From the NCBI GenBank assembly GCA_051651625.1, contig JBOFSQ010000001.1, positions 1-10,964 of the forward strand: a stretch of 10,964 nt of DNA, read 5' to 3'. Within the stretch, counting starts at the first letter, position 1, and every line of letters begins with the position of its first letter. Made by a program: the position numbers and the translations under genes. This DNA comes from JBOFSQ01 sp051651625. Its GTDB lineage: Bacteria > Planctomycetota > Planctomycetia > Pirellulales > Thermoguttaceae. Below are positions 1 through 7,664 of this stretch, in pieces. The notes below the pieces were generated by a model. It was not told where the DNA came from. It saw nothing but the letters and a program-made list of their open reading frames with translations, and did no database searches.

Positions 1-88
1 CTGTGAGCCTCGTCCGAAAGAACGAAGCAACTCGTTTACACAAAGAGAAAACCAGTGGCAACACCAAAGGTTCACCCAACAGAGTAGG

Positions 89-94
89 TATAAT
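89..94 (+). promoter_or_regulatory. Perfect TATAAT -10-like box in the left non-coding region
   Basis: The hexamer TATAAT at 89-94 matches the sigma-70 -10 consensus exactly, but no convincing -35 hexamer lies 16-18 nt upstream (66-71 reads AAAGGT). If used, it would give the SpoA-domain gene at 285 a leader of about 180 nt. On the other strand TTGACC (complement of 113-118) followed 17 nt later by CATTAT overlaps the same place, so a promoter pointing left is equally possible. Bases 1-190 show no credible gene; the short open frame from ATG 93 to the stop at 192-194 (33 codons) has no family features. Confidence 0.25.
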
Positions 95-190
95 GACAAA
101 AAAACGCAGCGCGGTCAAGGGCAATTTTTGTAGAAACTACACACCGCCCACAAATACACCTCAATTCACCCAAACCTCCCACTCCGGCCC

Positions 191-221
191 TTGAAAATGC
201 GGGTTATACTAGGGTTATACG
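191..221 (+). promoter_or_regulatory. Candidate promoter/operator with direct repeat GGGTTATAC upstream of the SpoA-domain gene
   Basis: TTGAAA (191-196) resembles a -35 element, and TATACG (216-221) lies 19 nt downstream as a possible -10; a second TATACT sits at 205-210. Both -10-like boxes are part of an exact direct repeat GGGTTATAC at 201-209 and 212-220, an 11-bp period that places both copies on one face of the helix. That arrangement fits either a duplicated -10 or an operator half-site pair. The repeat ends 64 nt before the ATG at 285. It is the best promoter candidate for the downstream two-gene unit, but the spacing is not ideal. Confidence 0.35.
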
Positions 222-284
222 AATCGTAAGCGATGCGATGGTTCTGTTCCGTTTCGGCCACCGCGACAAGCCGATAGACCAAAC

Positions 285-1298
285 ATGGCGACCTTGAATG
301 CGAGTGTTGTAGACTCTTTCATAGCGGCGATTGCGGCGGGTGCGGCGGAATCGGCGGCGGCGTACGCGCGAACGTTTGGCGGCTCGGTCACGATCACGAC
401 TGGGGCGTCCGGGCCGTTCGATGTCTCGCTTTTCAACGCCGAACACTACAACAGCGGTCTGGCGTTGCTGCTTGAGGCAAACGGCGAAGGGATCGCAATT
501 TTGATTCCGTCGTCGTCGGGCCTTGTGCCGTCGTGGTGCGAGACGCCAGATGCGACGGGGAAGAGCAAACTTGCGACGTTCGCGCAAGAGTGGGGGATGA
601 ACATGCTCCCCGACGATTTCTTCCCAGACAACTGTCAAGCGGCGGTGATTACGAGTCTGGCCGACGCTGTAAAACAAGATGCCAAACTCGGTGCAGACCC
701 CGGTTACGTTGAATTAAAAATCGAACACGACGGTAAGACGAGTTCCGCGTTCGTTCTTTGGCCGCTTACTGAACCGTCGAAGCTCCTCGCGCACATTGTT
801 GTTCCGGCGGCAGCGGGACCAGCACCTCTCACACCGCCAACGTTACAAGCACCGTCGCTCAGCGGACCGCTTCCACCCATCGGAAACTTTGTCGGTATGG
901 GAGCACCGATGCACGAAAATGGTGCAAAGCGACTCACGCAAGAAGACCTCCCCGGTTTTTCGCATAGTCTTCTCAAAGTGTGTCTGCCCGTTGCGGTCGT
1001 GCTCGCACGAAAACGCGAACCGATCAAAAAAATCCTTGAACTTGGTGTTGGGTCGATAATTCAGTTCGACAAATCGAGCGACGAAATGATCGACCTCGAA
1101 GTTGACCGAACAATCGTCGGTAGCGGTGAGGCCGTGAAGGTGGGCGAGATGTTTGGACTTCGCATCAGCGCGATTCATCTTCCAGCCGAACGATTTCGGA
1201 TGGTTGAAGTCCGCCGCGACGGCGAATACCGTGCCCAAACGGCCCCGCATCAGATCATCGGCAAGGCCCCAATCCGCTCGCTCGAACCGACTGCGTGA
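285..1298 (+). CDS. FliM/FliN-family (SpoA-domain) flagellar motor switch protein, long form
   Basis: This 337-residue protein ends in a recognisable SpoA (FliN/FliM C-terminal) domain at about residues 228-300: LLKVCLPVAVVLARK, then ILELGVGSIIQFDK, then EMFGLRISAI. These are the usual blocks of C-ring proteins, which dimerise at the cytoplasmic face of the flagellar basal body and help set rotation direction; related domains occur in type III secretion sorting platforms. Residues 1-170 look like a separate alpha/beta domain, possibly related to the CheC/FliM middle domain, joined by a proline-rich linker (about 174-200). Ordinary FliN is near 100-150 residues, so this is a long variant more like FliY or a FliN with an added domain. 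The ATG at 285 has no clear ribosome site upstream. It lies 6 nt from mfd and is probably co-transcribed with it. No other flagellar gene is in view, so the exact C-ring role (FliN, FliM or FliY-like) is inferred. Confidence 0.85.
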   Translation: MATLNASVVDSFIAAIAAGAAESAAAYARTFGGSVTITTGASGPFDVSLFNAEHYNSGLALLLEANGEGIAILIPSSSGLVPSWCETPDATGKSKLATFAQEWGMNMLPDDFFPDNCQAAVITSLADAVKQDAKLGADPGYVELKIEHDGKTSSAFVLWPLTEPSKLLAHIVVPAAAGPAPLTPPTLQAPSLSGPLPPIGNFVGMGAPMHENGAKRLTQEDLPGFSHSLLKVCLPVAVVLARKREPIKKILELGVGSIIQFDKSSDEMIDLEVDRTIVGSGEAVKVGEMFGLRISAIHLPAERFRMVEVRRDGEYRAQTAPHQIIGKAPIRSLEPTA

Positions 1299-1304
1299 CC
1301 TCAA

Positions 1305-4300
1305 ATGCGTTCACCTTTCTTAACGCGACTCGTAGAATCGATCCGCCGAAGCGAGGCGTGGCAATCGCTCGATACGATTGTACGCGACGTATCTGTGCGC
1401 CGAGTCTTGTGCGATGGACTCTGGGGGAGTGCGGCAACGTTCGTCGCCGCCGAACTCGCAAGTAGCGTGAAAAAAACGTGCGTGCTCGTCGTCGCAAACG
1501 GTGACGACATCGAACACGCCATCGACGACATCGAACTTCTCCGCTCACTCGCACCGCACAACGTCTTGCCGTTCCCGCCGCTCCAAAGTTTGGAGTCGTC
1601 GCTCGAAGAACGGTACACCATCGGCGACGAATTTTTCGGCCAAAGAATCGCCACTCTCCACGCACTCACAACTCGCGCGGCACGCACCGCAAAATCAAAA
1701 CCGAAACGCGCAGCATCGTCGCAACAACTTTCGCCGCCGCTGATCGTCACGACACTCACCGCACTGATTCAGCCCGTACCAACGCCGCAGCAGTGGCGCG
1801 AGAGTACGCGGCAACTTCGTACCGGTGAAACGTGCGACCAAGAAGAACTCGTCGAGTGGCTCTTGGAAGGTGGTTGGCACATGATGCCAGCGGTTGACTT
1901 GCCCGGCGAGGTCGCGCGGCGCGGACACATCGTCGATCTCTACGCACCCGATTGGGAACGCCCCGTGCGAATAGAATTCTTCGGCGACGAGATCGAATCG
2001 TTGCGCCGTTTCGACATCCCAACGCAGCGTTCGTGCGAATCGTTAACCGAAATCACTCTCGCACGCTTGCGCGAAGGCGACTCCTACAATGCGTCGCTGG
2101 CCGATTATCTCGGCGGCGACTTCGTTCCGTTCGTCGTCGATTTCGAAGCGGTGGTTGCAGCGGCGGAGCAGTACCGCCCGCGCGTCGCGGCGTCACACAA
2201 TCTCCACCGAAGCAGCGACATCGTAAAGTGGCTGGCAACTTCTTCGACTGCGCCGCTCGTCACAACTTCGCCTATCGCAACGCCGTCACTTGCGATTGAC
2301 GACAACGCCATCGTCACAACTTGGCGCGTCGGTTCGGTCGAACGACTGTGCGGCGACCGCACGAGTGTCGAGCGCGCGCTGACCGCGTTCGCAGGCGATG
2401 CGTCCGCCCCCGAAGTCGCACTCGTCGCACCGACCGACGCCGAAGCCACACGACTCGCCGAAATTTTTTCGACAATTCCGTTCGCACAAGCAGGAAAACT
2501 CCACACGATCACCGGACGACTTGGTGCGGGTTTTCACTCGTTCGGCGACGACAACAACGCTGGCGGAATGATCATCGTTGGCGTTGCGCAGCTTCTTGCG
2601 CATCGTGAAGTACGTCGAGTGCGGCGGCGGCACCTCGGACAAGTTATCGACTCGTTTCTCGATTTGCAAAACGGCGATCTCGTTGTTCACCTCGCGCACG
2701 GGATTGGTCGTTATCGCGGTCTCAAGGCGATAACGAAGGGGCGGCAGGAAGAGGATCATCTCGCGGTTGAGTTTGCAAACGAAGCACTCGTCTACGTTCC
2801 GGTTTCAAAAATTGCGATGGTGCAAAAGTATGTTGGTGGCGGGAAGTCACCGCCGCCGCTTGCAAAACTTGGCGGGCAAACTTGGCAACGCCAAAAGAAA
2901 GCGGTGCAAGAAGCGGTCTTCGACATGGCTGCCGAAATGCTGGAACTTCAAGCGACGCGGGCGACGCGCGAGGGCGTTGCGTTTCCCGAAGACTCCGCGT
3001 GGCAAACACAATTCGATGCCGCGTTTCCATACGACGAGACCGACGATCAGATCGACGCCATCGCCGCGCTCAAACGCGATATGCTCGCGCCGCGCCCGAT
3101 GGACAGACTCCTCTGCGGCGACGTTGGTTTTGGAAAAACGGAAGTTGCGATTCGCGGCGCGTTCAAAGCCGCCGACGCCGGTTATCAAGTCGCGGTGCTC
3201 GTCCCGACGACCGTTCTCGCCGAACAACACTTCCGAACTTTTTCCGAACGCTTCGCCGACTTCCCGATCACTATCGCCGCGCTCTCGCGGTTTCAGTCAA
3301 CCAAAGAACAAACGCAAATCGTTCGCGATCTCGCCGACGGAAAAATTGACATTGTTATTGGTACTCATCGGATCACATCAAAAGACGTGAAGTTTCGCAA
3401 CCTCGGTTTGCTCGTGATTGACGAAGAGCAGCGATTCGGCGTCGCGGTGAAAGAGCGGCTCAAGGCGATGCGTAGCACCGTTGACGTTCTCACGATGACG
3501 GCGACGCCGATCCCGCGAACGCTGCACCTTTCGCTCGTTGGCATACGCGACATTTCCAACTTGGAATCGCCGCCAGCGGACAGACTCGCCGTCGAAACAA
3601 AGCTCGTTCGCTGGGACGACGATTTGATTCGCAGTTCGATTTTGCGCGAGCTTGACAGACGCGGACAGATTTTTTTCGTTCACAATCGTGTTTCGGATAT
3701 TGAAGATGTCGCCGACAAACTTCAGCGACTCGCGCCGGAAGCACGCATCGGAGTCGGTCACGCGCAGATGGGCGACGGCGAACTCGAATCGGTGATGCGG
3801 TCGTTCGTTTGCGGCGAGTTTGACATGCTCGTCTGCACGACGATTGTCGAGAGCGGACTCGATATTCCGACGGCGAATACGATGTTCATCGACGGAGCCG
3901 ATCACTACGGACTCGCCGAACTTCATCAGCTTCGCGGACGAGTTGGGCGTGGTCGTCATCAGGCGTACTGTTATCTTTTGCTCGATGCGAATCAGTCGCT
4001 AACGCCCGTTGCGACGAAGCGTCTGCGTGCGATAGAGGAGTTTTCTTATCTTGGTGCGGGATTTCAGCTTGCGATGCGAGACCTTGAAATTCGCGGGGCC
4101 GGAAACATTCTCGGTACGCAGCAGAGCGGTCACATTATGATCGTTGGTTACGAACTTTACTGTCAACTTTTGGAGTCGGCGGTGCGCGTACTCAAGAAGA
4201 TGCCGCAAAAACTTCGGATCGAAATTGAACTCGATCTGCCCGGACGCGCGATCTTGCCGAAAGACTACGTTGAGAATGCGCGGATGCGCGTTGACCTGTA

Positions 4301-4715
4301 TCGACGTTTGACGCGCGTGACAACGATGAGCGAGTGGCGTGAACTGCAAGCCGAGATACAAGACCGATTTGGACGCCCGCCGCGTGAAGTGGAGCGACTT
4401 CTTCGGCACAGCGAGATTCGCGTGAAGGCGTCGCGGTGGACGATTCGTGCGATTCGTCTTGAAGAGAGTGTTGCTGGCGACCGCGCGGCGACGCGCGGTG
4501 GTGGTTACGTTGTTTTCGATTACACATCGCGTCGTGAGATGGAGCAGCTTCAAAAAGAGGTGCGTCCGTTTGAACTCCGCATCACCGACGACGGTCAAGC
4601 GTTTCTCCCACTCGCCCCCGAAATTGGCGGACTAGCCGGCGACGCCGACGCGATTCTCGCATTCATCGTCGATGCGCTGACGACGTATTCGGTGCGAGAA
4701 AATCTCGCAACATAA
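1305..4715 (+). CDS. mfd: Transcription-repair coupling factor Mfd
   Basis: Mfd is a cytoplasmic double-stranded DNA translocase that pushes stalled RNA polymerase off damaged templates and recruits UvrA, coupling transcription to nucleotide excision repair. At 1136 residues it has the family's normal length. Domains in order: the UvrB-like N-terminal region (about 80-245: LPFPPLQSLESS, then PGEVARRGHIVDLY and RIEFFGDEIESLRRFD), which binds UvrA; the RNA polymerase interaction domain (about 455-510, VVHLAHGIGRYRGL); the RecG-like SF2 motor with Walker A GDVGFGKT (605-612), DEEQ Walker B (706-709), motif III TMTATPIPRTL (730-740) and motif VI QLRGRVGRG (875-883); and the C-terminal TRCF domain (from about 970), which restrains UvrA binding. 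All core motifs are intact. The ATG at 1305 follows the upstream stop by 6 nt and has no strong Shine-Dalgarno, so translation may be coupled to the SpoA-domain gene. It is followed by a tRNA gene. Confidence 0.97.
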   Translation: MRSPFLTRLVESIRRSEAWQSLDTIVRDVSVRRVLCDGLWGSAATFVAAELASSVKKTCVLVVANGDDIEHAIDDIELLRSLAPHNVLPFPPLQSLESSLEERYTIGDEFFGQRIATLHALTTRAARTAKSKPKRAASSQQLSPPLIVTTLTALIQPVPTPQQWRESTRQLRTGETCDQEELVEWLLEGGWHMMPAVDLPGEVARRGHIVDLYAPDWERPVRIEFFGDEIESLRRFDIPTQRSCESLTEITLARLREGDSYNASLADYLGGDFVPFVVDFEAVVAAAEQYRPRVAASHNLHRSSDIVKWLATSSTAPLVTTSPIATPSLAIDDNAIVTTWRVGSVERLCGDRTSVERALTAFAGDASAPEVALVAPTDAEATRLAEIFSTIPFAQAGKLHTITGRLGAGFHSFGDDNNAGGMIIVGVAQLLAHREVRRVRRRHLGQVIDSFLDLQNGDLVVHLAHGIGRYRGLKAITKGRQEEDHLAVEFANEALVYVPVSKIAMVQKYVGGGKSPPPLAKLGGQTWQRQKKAVQEAVFDMAAEMLELQATRATREGVAFPEDSAWQTQFDAAFPYDETDDQIDAIAALKRDMLAPRPMDRLLCGDVGFGKTEVAIRGAFKAADAGYQVAVLVPTTVLAEQHFRTFSERFADFPITIAALSRFQSTKEQTQIVRDLADGKIDIVIGTHRITSKDVKFRNLGLLVIDEEQRFGVAVKERLKAMRSTVDVLTMTATPIPRTLHLSLVGIRDISNLESPPADRLAVETKLVRWDDDLIRSSILRELDRRGQIFFVHNRVSDIEDVADKLQRLAPEARIGVGHAQMGDGELESVMRSFVCGEFDMLVCTTIVESGLDIPTANTMFIDGADHYGLAELHQLRGRVGRGRHQAYCYLLLDANQSLTPVATKRLRAIEEFSYLGAGFQLAMRDLEIRGAGNILGTQQSGHIMIVGYELYCQLLESAVRVLKKMPQKLRIEIELDLPGRAILPKDYVENARMRVDLYRRLTRVTTMSEWRELQAEIQDRFGRPPREVERLLRHSEIRVKASRWTIRAIRLEESVAGDRAATRGGGYVVFDYTSRREMEQLQKEVRPFELRITDDGQAFLPLAPEIGGLAGDADAILAFIVDALTTYSVRENLAT

Positions 4716-4727
4716 ATAGGGGTGACC

Positions 4728-4755
4728 TTGCAGAAATTGCGGATCGGGTTATGAT
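4728..4755 (+). promoter_or_regulatory. Candidate promoter for tRNA-Arg
   Basis: TTGCAG (4728-4733) and TATGAT (4750-4755) are separated by 16 nt. The -10 box matches the sigma-70 consensus at five of six positions; the -35 box is weaker. Initiation near 4762 would leave about 40 nt of leader for 5' processing before the tRNA at 4804. The site starts 13 nt after the mfd stop codon (4713-4715), so the tRNA can be transcribed on its own or by read-through from mfd. Confidence 0.45.
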
Positions 4756-4803
4756 TCCGCATTGTGTTTTTTGGTGCGGTTGCTTCTGTGCATCGCCGGT
4801 AAA

Positions 4804-4876
4804 GTCCTCGTAGCCCAATGGATAGAGCGTTGGCCTCCGAAGCCAAAGGTTACAGGTTCGAGTCCTGTCGAGGACG
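4804..4876 (+). tRNA. tRNA-Arg (anticodon CCG)
   Basis: The 73-nt cloverleaf is complete. The acceptor stem pairs 4804-4810 with 4869-4875 in seven Watson-Crick pairs, with discriminator G4876. The D stem is 4813-4816 with 4825-4828 and has one C-A mismatch at positions 12-23. The anticodon stem is 4830-4834 with 4842-4846, and its loop CTCCGAA puts the anticodon CCG at 4837-4839, which reads the Arg codon CGG. A 5-nt variable loop follows, then the T arm ACAGG/CCTGT around loop TTCGAGT (4857-4863). The 3' CCA is not encoded and must be added after transcription. CGG codons are used in the neighbouring genes, so the tRNA is relevant to the host's own codon use. No integrase or attachment-site duplication is visible next to it. 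Confidence 0.96.
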
Positions 4877-4898
4877 CTCTAAAAAAGTGTGAGTCTGT

Positions 4899-4916
4899 AC
4901 CGTGTGTAGCGGTTTT
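4899..4916 (+). terminator. Weak candidate terminator after tRNA-Arg
   Basis: ACCG (4899-4902) can pair with CGGT (4910-4913) across a 7-nt loop, with four T at 4913-4916. A 4-bp stem is short for an intrinsic terminator, but it is the only stem followed by a T run between the tRNA and the next gene. Confidence 0.2.
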
Positions 4917-4981
4917 CCATCAAACTGTTCTCGGAACATCTTGACTGGCAGCAAAATCTTTTTTGGAACGAAAACGCGGGG

Positions 4982-5015
4982 ACGATGACTGGGTTCCTCA
5001 CTCACTAGTCATCGT
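4982..5015. repeat. 9-bp perfect inverted repeat in the spacer between tRNA-Arg and the secreted-protein gene
   Basis: ACGATGACT (4982-4990) is exactly complementary to AGTCATCGT (5007-5015), and a G-T then a G-C pair can extend the stem inward to 11 pairs around a 12-nt loop. No T run follows on either strand, so it is not a standard terminator. It lies 55 nt before the GTG start at 5070, where it could be an operator dyad or an RNA hairpin in the leader of that gene. The 193-nt spacer 4877-5069 otherwise contains no open reading frame I would call a gene. Confidence 0.6.
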
Positions 5016-5069
5016 AACTCACGGCAAGCACCACGGACGGGGCGTGACCGACAACCCAACCCCATTCCC

Positions 5070-5981
5070 GTGACTCACTCGCTCCGCCTCGGTTTTCTGT
5101 TCACAATCGCATTCGTCGTTCTCTCGGCGCAAACGTCTCTCGCCGATGGACAATCTACAAAGCGTTGGCTTGGCCCGTTCGCAGCAAAGAAAGTGCAGAA
5201 CGACCAGATCGGCCCCGACATCGACCGCGACGGATTTGCCGCCCTCGAAACACTAGTCGGCGCACCACTATCAGACGACGCGATCACACGGATCGAATCG
5301 GTCGTGACACGTCAGCCGATCTACCGCCACATGCCGACTCAAACCGTGCAGTGTAATCCGGCTCTGATCGCGTTTTGTGTTTACAATCCCGATGTCGTCG
5401 TTGCGCTCTGGGAAAAACTCGGCGTGACAGAACTCTCGATGCGCGAGATTGCAACCGAAGAAAACGATGGCGTTGCGACGGGACGTTATGTCCTCACCGA
5501 ATCGACGGGAACGAGTGCCACCGTTGACCGCCTATACTTCTCGCAGACATCGCGCGACGGCATCTGCCTCGTCGGGATTCGCGGAACATATCGCGGGCCG
5601 TTCGTAAACAAAGAAATCGACGGCGAGTCACTGCTGCTTTTCCGCTGGCAAGTCGAAAACGCGACCGAATCCGCCGCCACAAAAGTTGTTTGCAGACTCG
5701 ATACGTTCGTATCAATCCACCACGCCGCCGCCGACGCACTCGCCAAGATGCTCGTGCCCGTTCTCGGAAAAATTGCCGACAGCAACTTTGAACAAACAAT
5801 GCAATTTATGGACGGTCTCGCCGAGGCGATCAGTAGCGATTCGGAGACGATCAAACAAATCGTCTACCGCCTCCCAACAATCCGCCGCGAAGTACGCCGC
5901 GACTTCGGACGTATCCTCGAAGAAACAACCACGCCAGCACAGCAAGCGAAAGTTGAATCTACTGCGTCTTTTCCGCTATGA
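5070..5981 (+). CDS. Secreted protein of unknown function, planctomycete-type conserved family
   Basis: The 303-residue product starts with a Sec signal peptide: R6, a hydrophobic core of about residues 8-20, and a likely cleavage site after A25 (TSLA/DG). The mature part is soluble, with no further membrane segment. The blocks YRHMPTQ (85-91), CNPALIAFCVYNPDVVVALW (95-114) and VLGKIADSNF (231-240) match, from memory, a secreted family widespread in planctomycetes and without assigned function; I know no domain name for it. Three cysteines (C95, C103, C166) precede a fourth, C208; in the periplasm they could form disulfides. The start is a GTG at 5070, chosen because it directly precedes the signal peptide; no good ribosome site is visible. 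The stop at 5979-5981 lies inside the end of glyS on the opposite strand. The function is unknown; an envelope role is inferred only from secretion. Confidence 0.8.
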   Translation: MTHSLRLGFLFTIAFVVLSAQTSLADGQSTKRWLGPFAAKKVQNDQIGPDIDRDGFAALETLVGAPLSDDAITRIESVVTRQPIYRHMPTQTVQCNPALIAFCVYNPDVVVALWEKLGVTELSMREIATEENDGVATGRYVLTESTGTSATVDRLYFSQTSRDGICLVGIRGTYRGPFVNKEIDGESLLLFRWQVENATESAATKVVCRLDTFVSIHHAAADALAKMLVPVLGKIADSNFEQTMQFMDGLAEAISSDSETIKQIVYRLPTIRREVRRDFGRILEETTTPAQQAKVESTASFPL

Positions 5982-7596
5982 ACGCCGCAACTTCACTCGC
6001 GCTTACGCGAGTTTGCTGTAACGTGTCGCGGTCGCGGATCGTTACCGAGCCATTCTGAACCGACTCGCCATCGACGGTCACGCAATACGGCGTTCCGATC
6101 TCGTCTTGGCGACGATAACGCCGACCGACCGCACCTTTGTCGTCGTAAAACGCACTCACGTTCTTCTTGAGTTCGCCGTAAAGTTGCGCCGCCATTTCGG
6201 GCATACCGTCTTTCTTCACGAGCGGAAAAACCGCAACCTTAATCGGCGCAAGTCGCGGATGAAAACGCATCACGACTCGTTCGGCGTCTTCACCTTTTTC
6301 CGTCGGCGCGGTATCGACATGATACGCCTCACACAAAAACGCCAACGTCGCACGATCCGCACCCGCCGACGGTTCAATCACATGCGGAACGAAACGCTCT
6401 TTGGTAAGATCGTCGTAGTACGAAAGGTCTTTGCCGCTGCCGCGATGTTTTGGTTGACCGTTCGCGTCGCGCTCGACGACAAGCGCATCGCCGTCGCGCA
6501 CCAACTTTCCTTCCATGTGCGAACGTAAATCGAAGTCGCCGCGATGCGCAATCCCTTCAAGTTCGCCAAACTCGCCTTCGGGCAAAAACGGAAACGCATA
6601 CTCGATGTCAGCCGTTCCGCATGAATAGTGCGAAAGTTCGTCGGCGTCGTGTTCGCGTAGACGGAGCCGCTCGGTCGGTAGACCGAGTTCGGTGTACCAC
6701 TTGAAACGTCGGTCGCGCCAAAATGTGTACCACTCCGGCGACGCCGACGGACGACAGAAAAACTCGATCTCCATCTGTTCAAACTCGCGGCTGCGAAACG
6801 TAAAGTTGCGTGGCGTGATCTCGTTGCGAAAACTTTTGCCGATTTGTCCGATCCCAAACGGAACGCGAACGCGCGTCGAGTCGCAAACATTTTTGAAGTT
6901 GACGAAAATCCCCTGCGCGGTTTCGGGACGCAAGAATGCAAAATCGTCGTCGCCGCCGAGCGCACCGATTATCGTCTTGAACATCAGATTAAACTCACGC
7001 GGCGACGTGAACGTTCCCGGATTTTTCGCATCGGGCGCGATTGCGTCGTCAAAACCTTGAAGCTGCGAAAGCACGACAATTTCGCCTTCCCAGCGAAGTG
7101 TTGCTGCGTCTTTGCGACGAATTCCGAAAAACTTAATCGCCGCTTCTTCGAGCGCACTCTGTATGTTTTCCGTCTCCATCGTCGTTACGAAAACGCGGCG
7201 TTCGCGTCCGGGTGCGCCATCTTCGCCGCGCTGCGTCGCGGTGACAAATCTGCCGCGAACGTGGTCGTAGCGATAACGTTTTTTCGACTCGCGACAATCG
7301 ACCATCCAGTCGTGAAACAGGTCATAATGTCCGCTGCATTTCCAGACTTGCGGGTGCATGATGATCGTTGTATCGACGCCGGTCATTTCGTAAGTCGTTG
7401 GCGCGGCGTCTGGTTTCACCAGCTCGTTGTGCGTCGTGATCATATCGCGCCACCAAACATCTTTGACGTTTTTCTTGAGCAAAACGCCGAGCGGGCCGTA
7501 GTCCCAAAAACCGTTGAGGCCGCCGTAAATCTCGCTCGATTGAAACAGAAATCCGCGCCGCTTGCAAAGAGCGACGATTTGGTCCATACTTTTCAT
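5959..7596 (-). CDS. glyS: Glycine--tRNA ligase, class II homodimeric (alpha2) type
   Basis: Glycyl-tRNA synthetase charges tRNA-Gly in the cytoplasm. The 545-residue protein is the single-chain eukaryote/archaea-like type rather than the two-subunit GlyQ/GlyS bacterial form. Visible blocks are the N-terminal CKRRGFLFQSSEIYGG and GFWDYGPLGVLLKKNV (29-44), RPETAQGIFVNF (223-234), motif 2 FRNEITPRNFTFRSREFEQM (256-275), motif 3 IEPSAGADRATLAF (407-420) with its arginine, and the C-terminal anticodon-binding domain from about 450 (LAPIKVAVFPLVKK to DEIGTPYCVTVDG). It is complete. The ATG at 7594-7596 was chosen because GAAAGG lies 8 nt upstream; M4 is a less well placed alternative. Its last 23 bp overlap the convergent secreted-protein gene. 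The gene name glyS is used loosely in databases for this form; glyQS is also used. A long palindrome separates it from the upstream gene, so it is probably its own transcription unit. Confidence 0.96.
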   Translation of the reverse strand: MKSMDQIVALCKRRGFLFQSSEIYGGLNGFWDYGPLGVLLKKNVKDVWWRDMITTHNELVKPDAAPTTYEMTGVDTTIIMHPQVWKCSGHYDLFHDWMVDCRESKKRYRYDHVRGRFVTATQRGEDGAPGRERRVFVTTMETENIQSALEEAAIKFFGIRRKDAATLRWEGEIVVLSQLQGFDDAIAPDAKNPGTFTSPREFNLMFKTIIGALGGDDDFAFLRPETAQGIFVNFKNVCDSTRVRVPFGIGQIGKSFRNEITPRNFTFRSREFEQMEIEFFCRPSASPEWYTFWRDRRFKWYTELGLPTERLRLREHDADELSHYSCGTADIEYAFPFLPEGEFGELEGIAHRGDFDLRSHMEGKLVRDGDALVVERDANGQPKHRGSGKDLSYYDDLTKERFVPHVIEPSAGADRATLAFLCEAYHVDTAPTEKGEDAERVVMRFHPRLAPIKVAVFPLVKKDGMPEMAAQLYGELKKNVSAFYDDKGAVGRRYRRQDEIGTPYCVTVDGESVQNGSVTIRDRDTLQQTRVSASEVAAFIAEKTQ

Positions 7597-7604
7597 TGAT
7601 GTTG

Positions 7605-7610
7605 CCTTTC
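7605..7610 (-). promoter_or_regulatory. Ribosome binding site of glyS
   Basis: On the - strand GAAAGG ends 8 nt before the ATG at 7596. It supports this start over the in-frame ATG three codons later (7585-7587), which would be 17 nt away. Confidence 0.55.
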
Positions 7611-7664
7611 AAGTGTTTGTATCCATTCACGTTTTTCAAATAGCGTCGTTTAGAGAAGAATTTT

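Noticed and set aside
3..194. 63-codon open frame at the left edge
   Set aside because: Low-complexity basic and Thr/Pro-rich translation, no ribosome site, and it overlaps promoter-like sequence. A gene ending just at the edge (TGA at 4-6) cannot be judged.
2767..3390. 207-codon + frame, and other long frames inside mfd
   Set aside because: They overlap intact Mfd motor motifs and show the Arg/Ser-rich composition of shadow frames in GC-rich coding DNA.
4762..4944. 60-codon open frame over the tRNA
   Set aside because: It runs straight through the tRNA-Arg gene and has no start context or family features.
4804..5015. tRNA as an integration site for a genomic island
   Set aside because: No integrase gene and no repeat of the tRNA 3' end are visible downstream in the window.
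6844..7599. 251-codon + frame opposite glyS
   Set aside because: It is antisense to a complete, highly conserved synthetase and has no recognisable domain.
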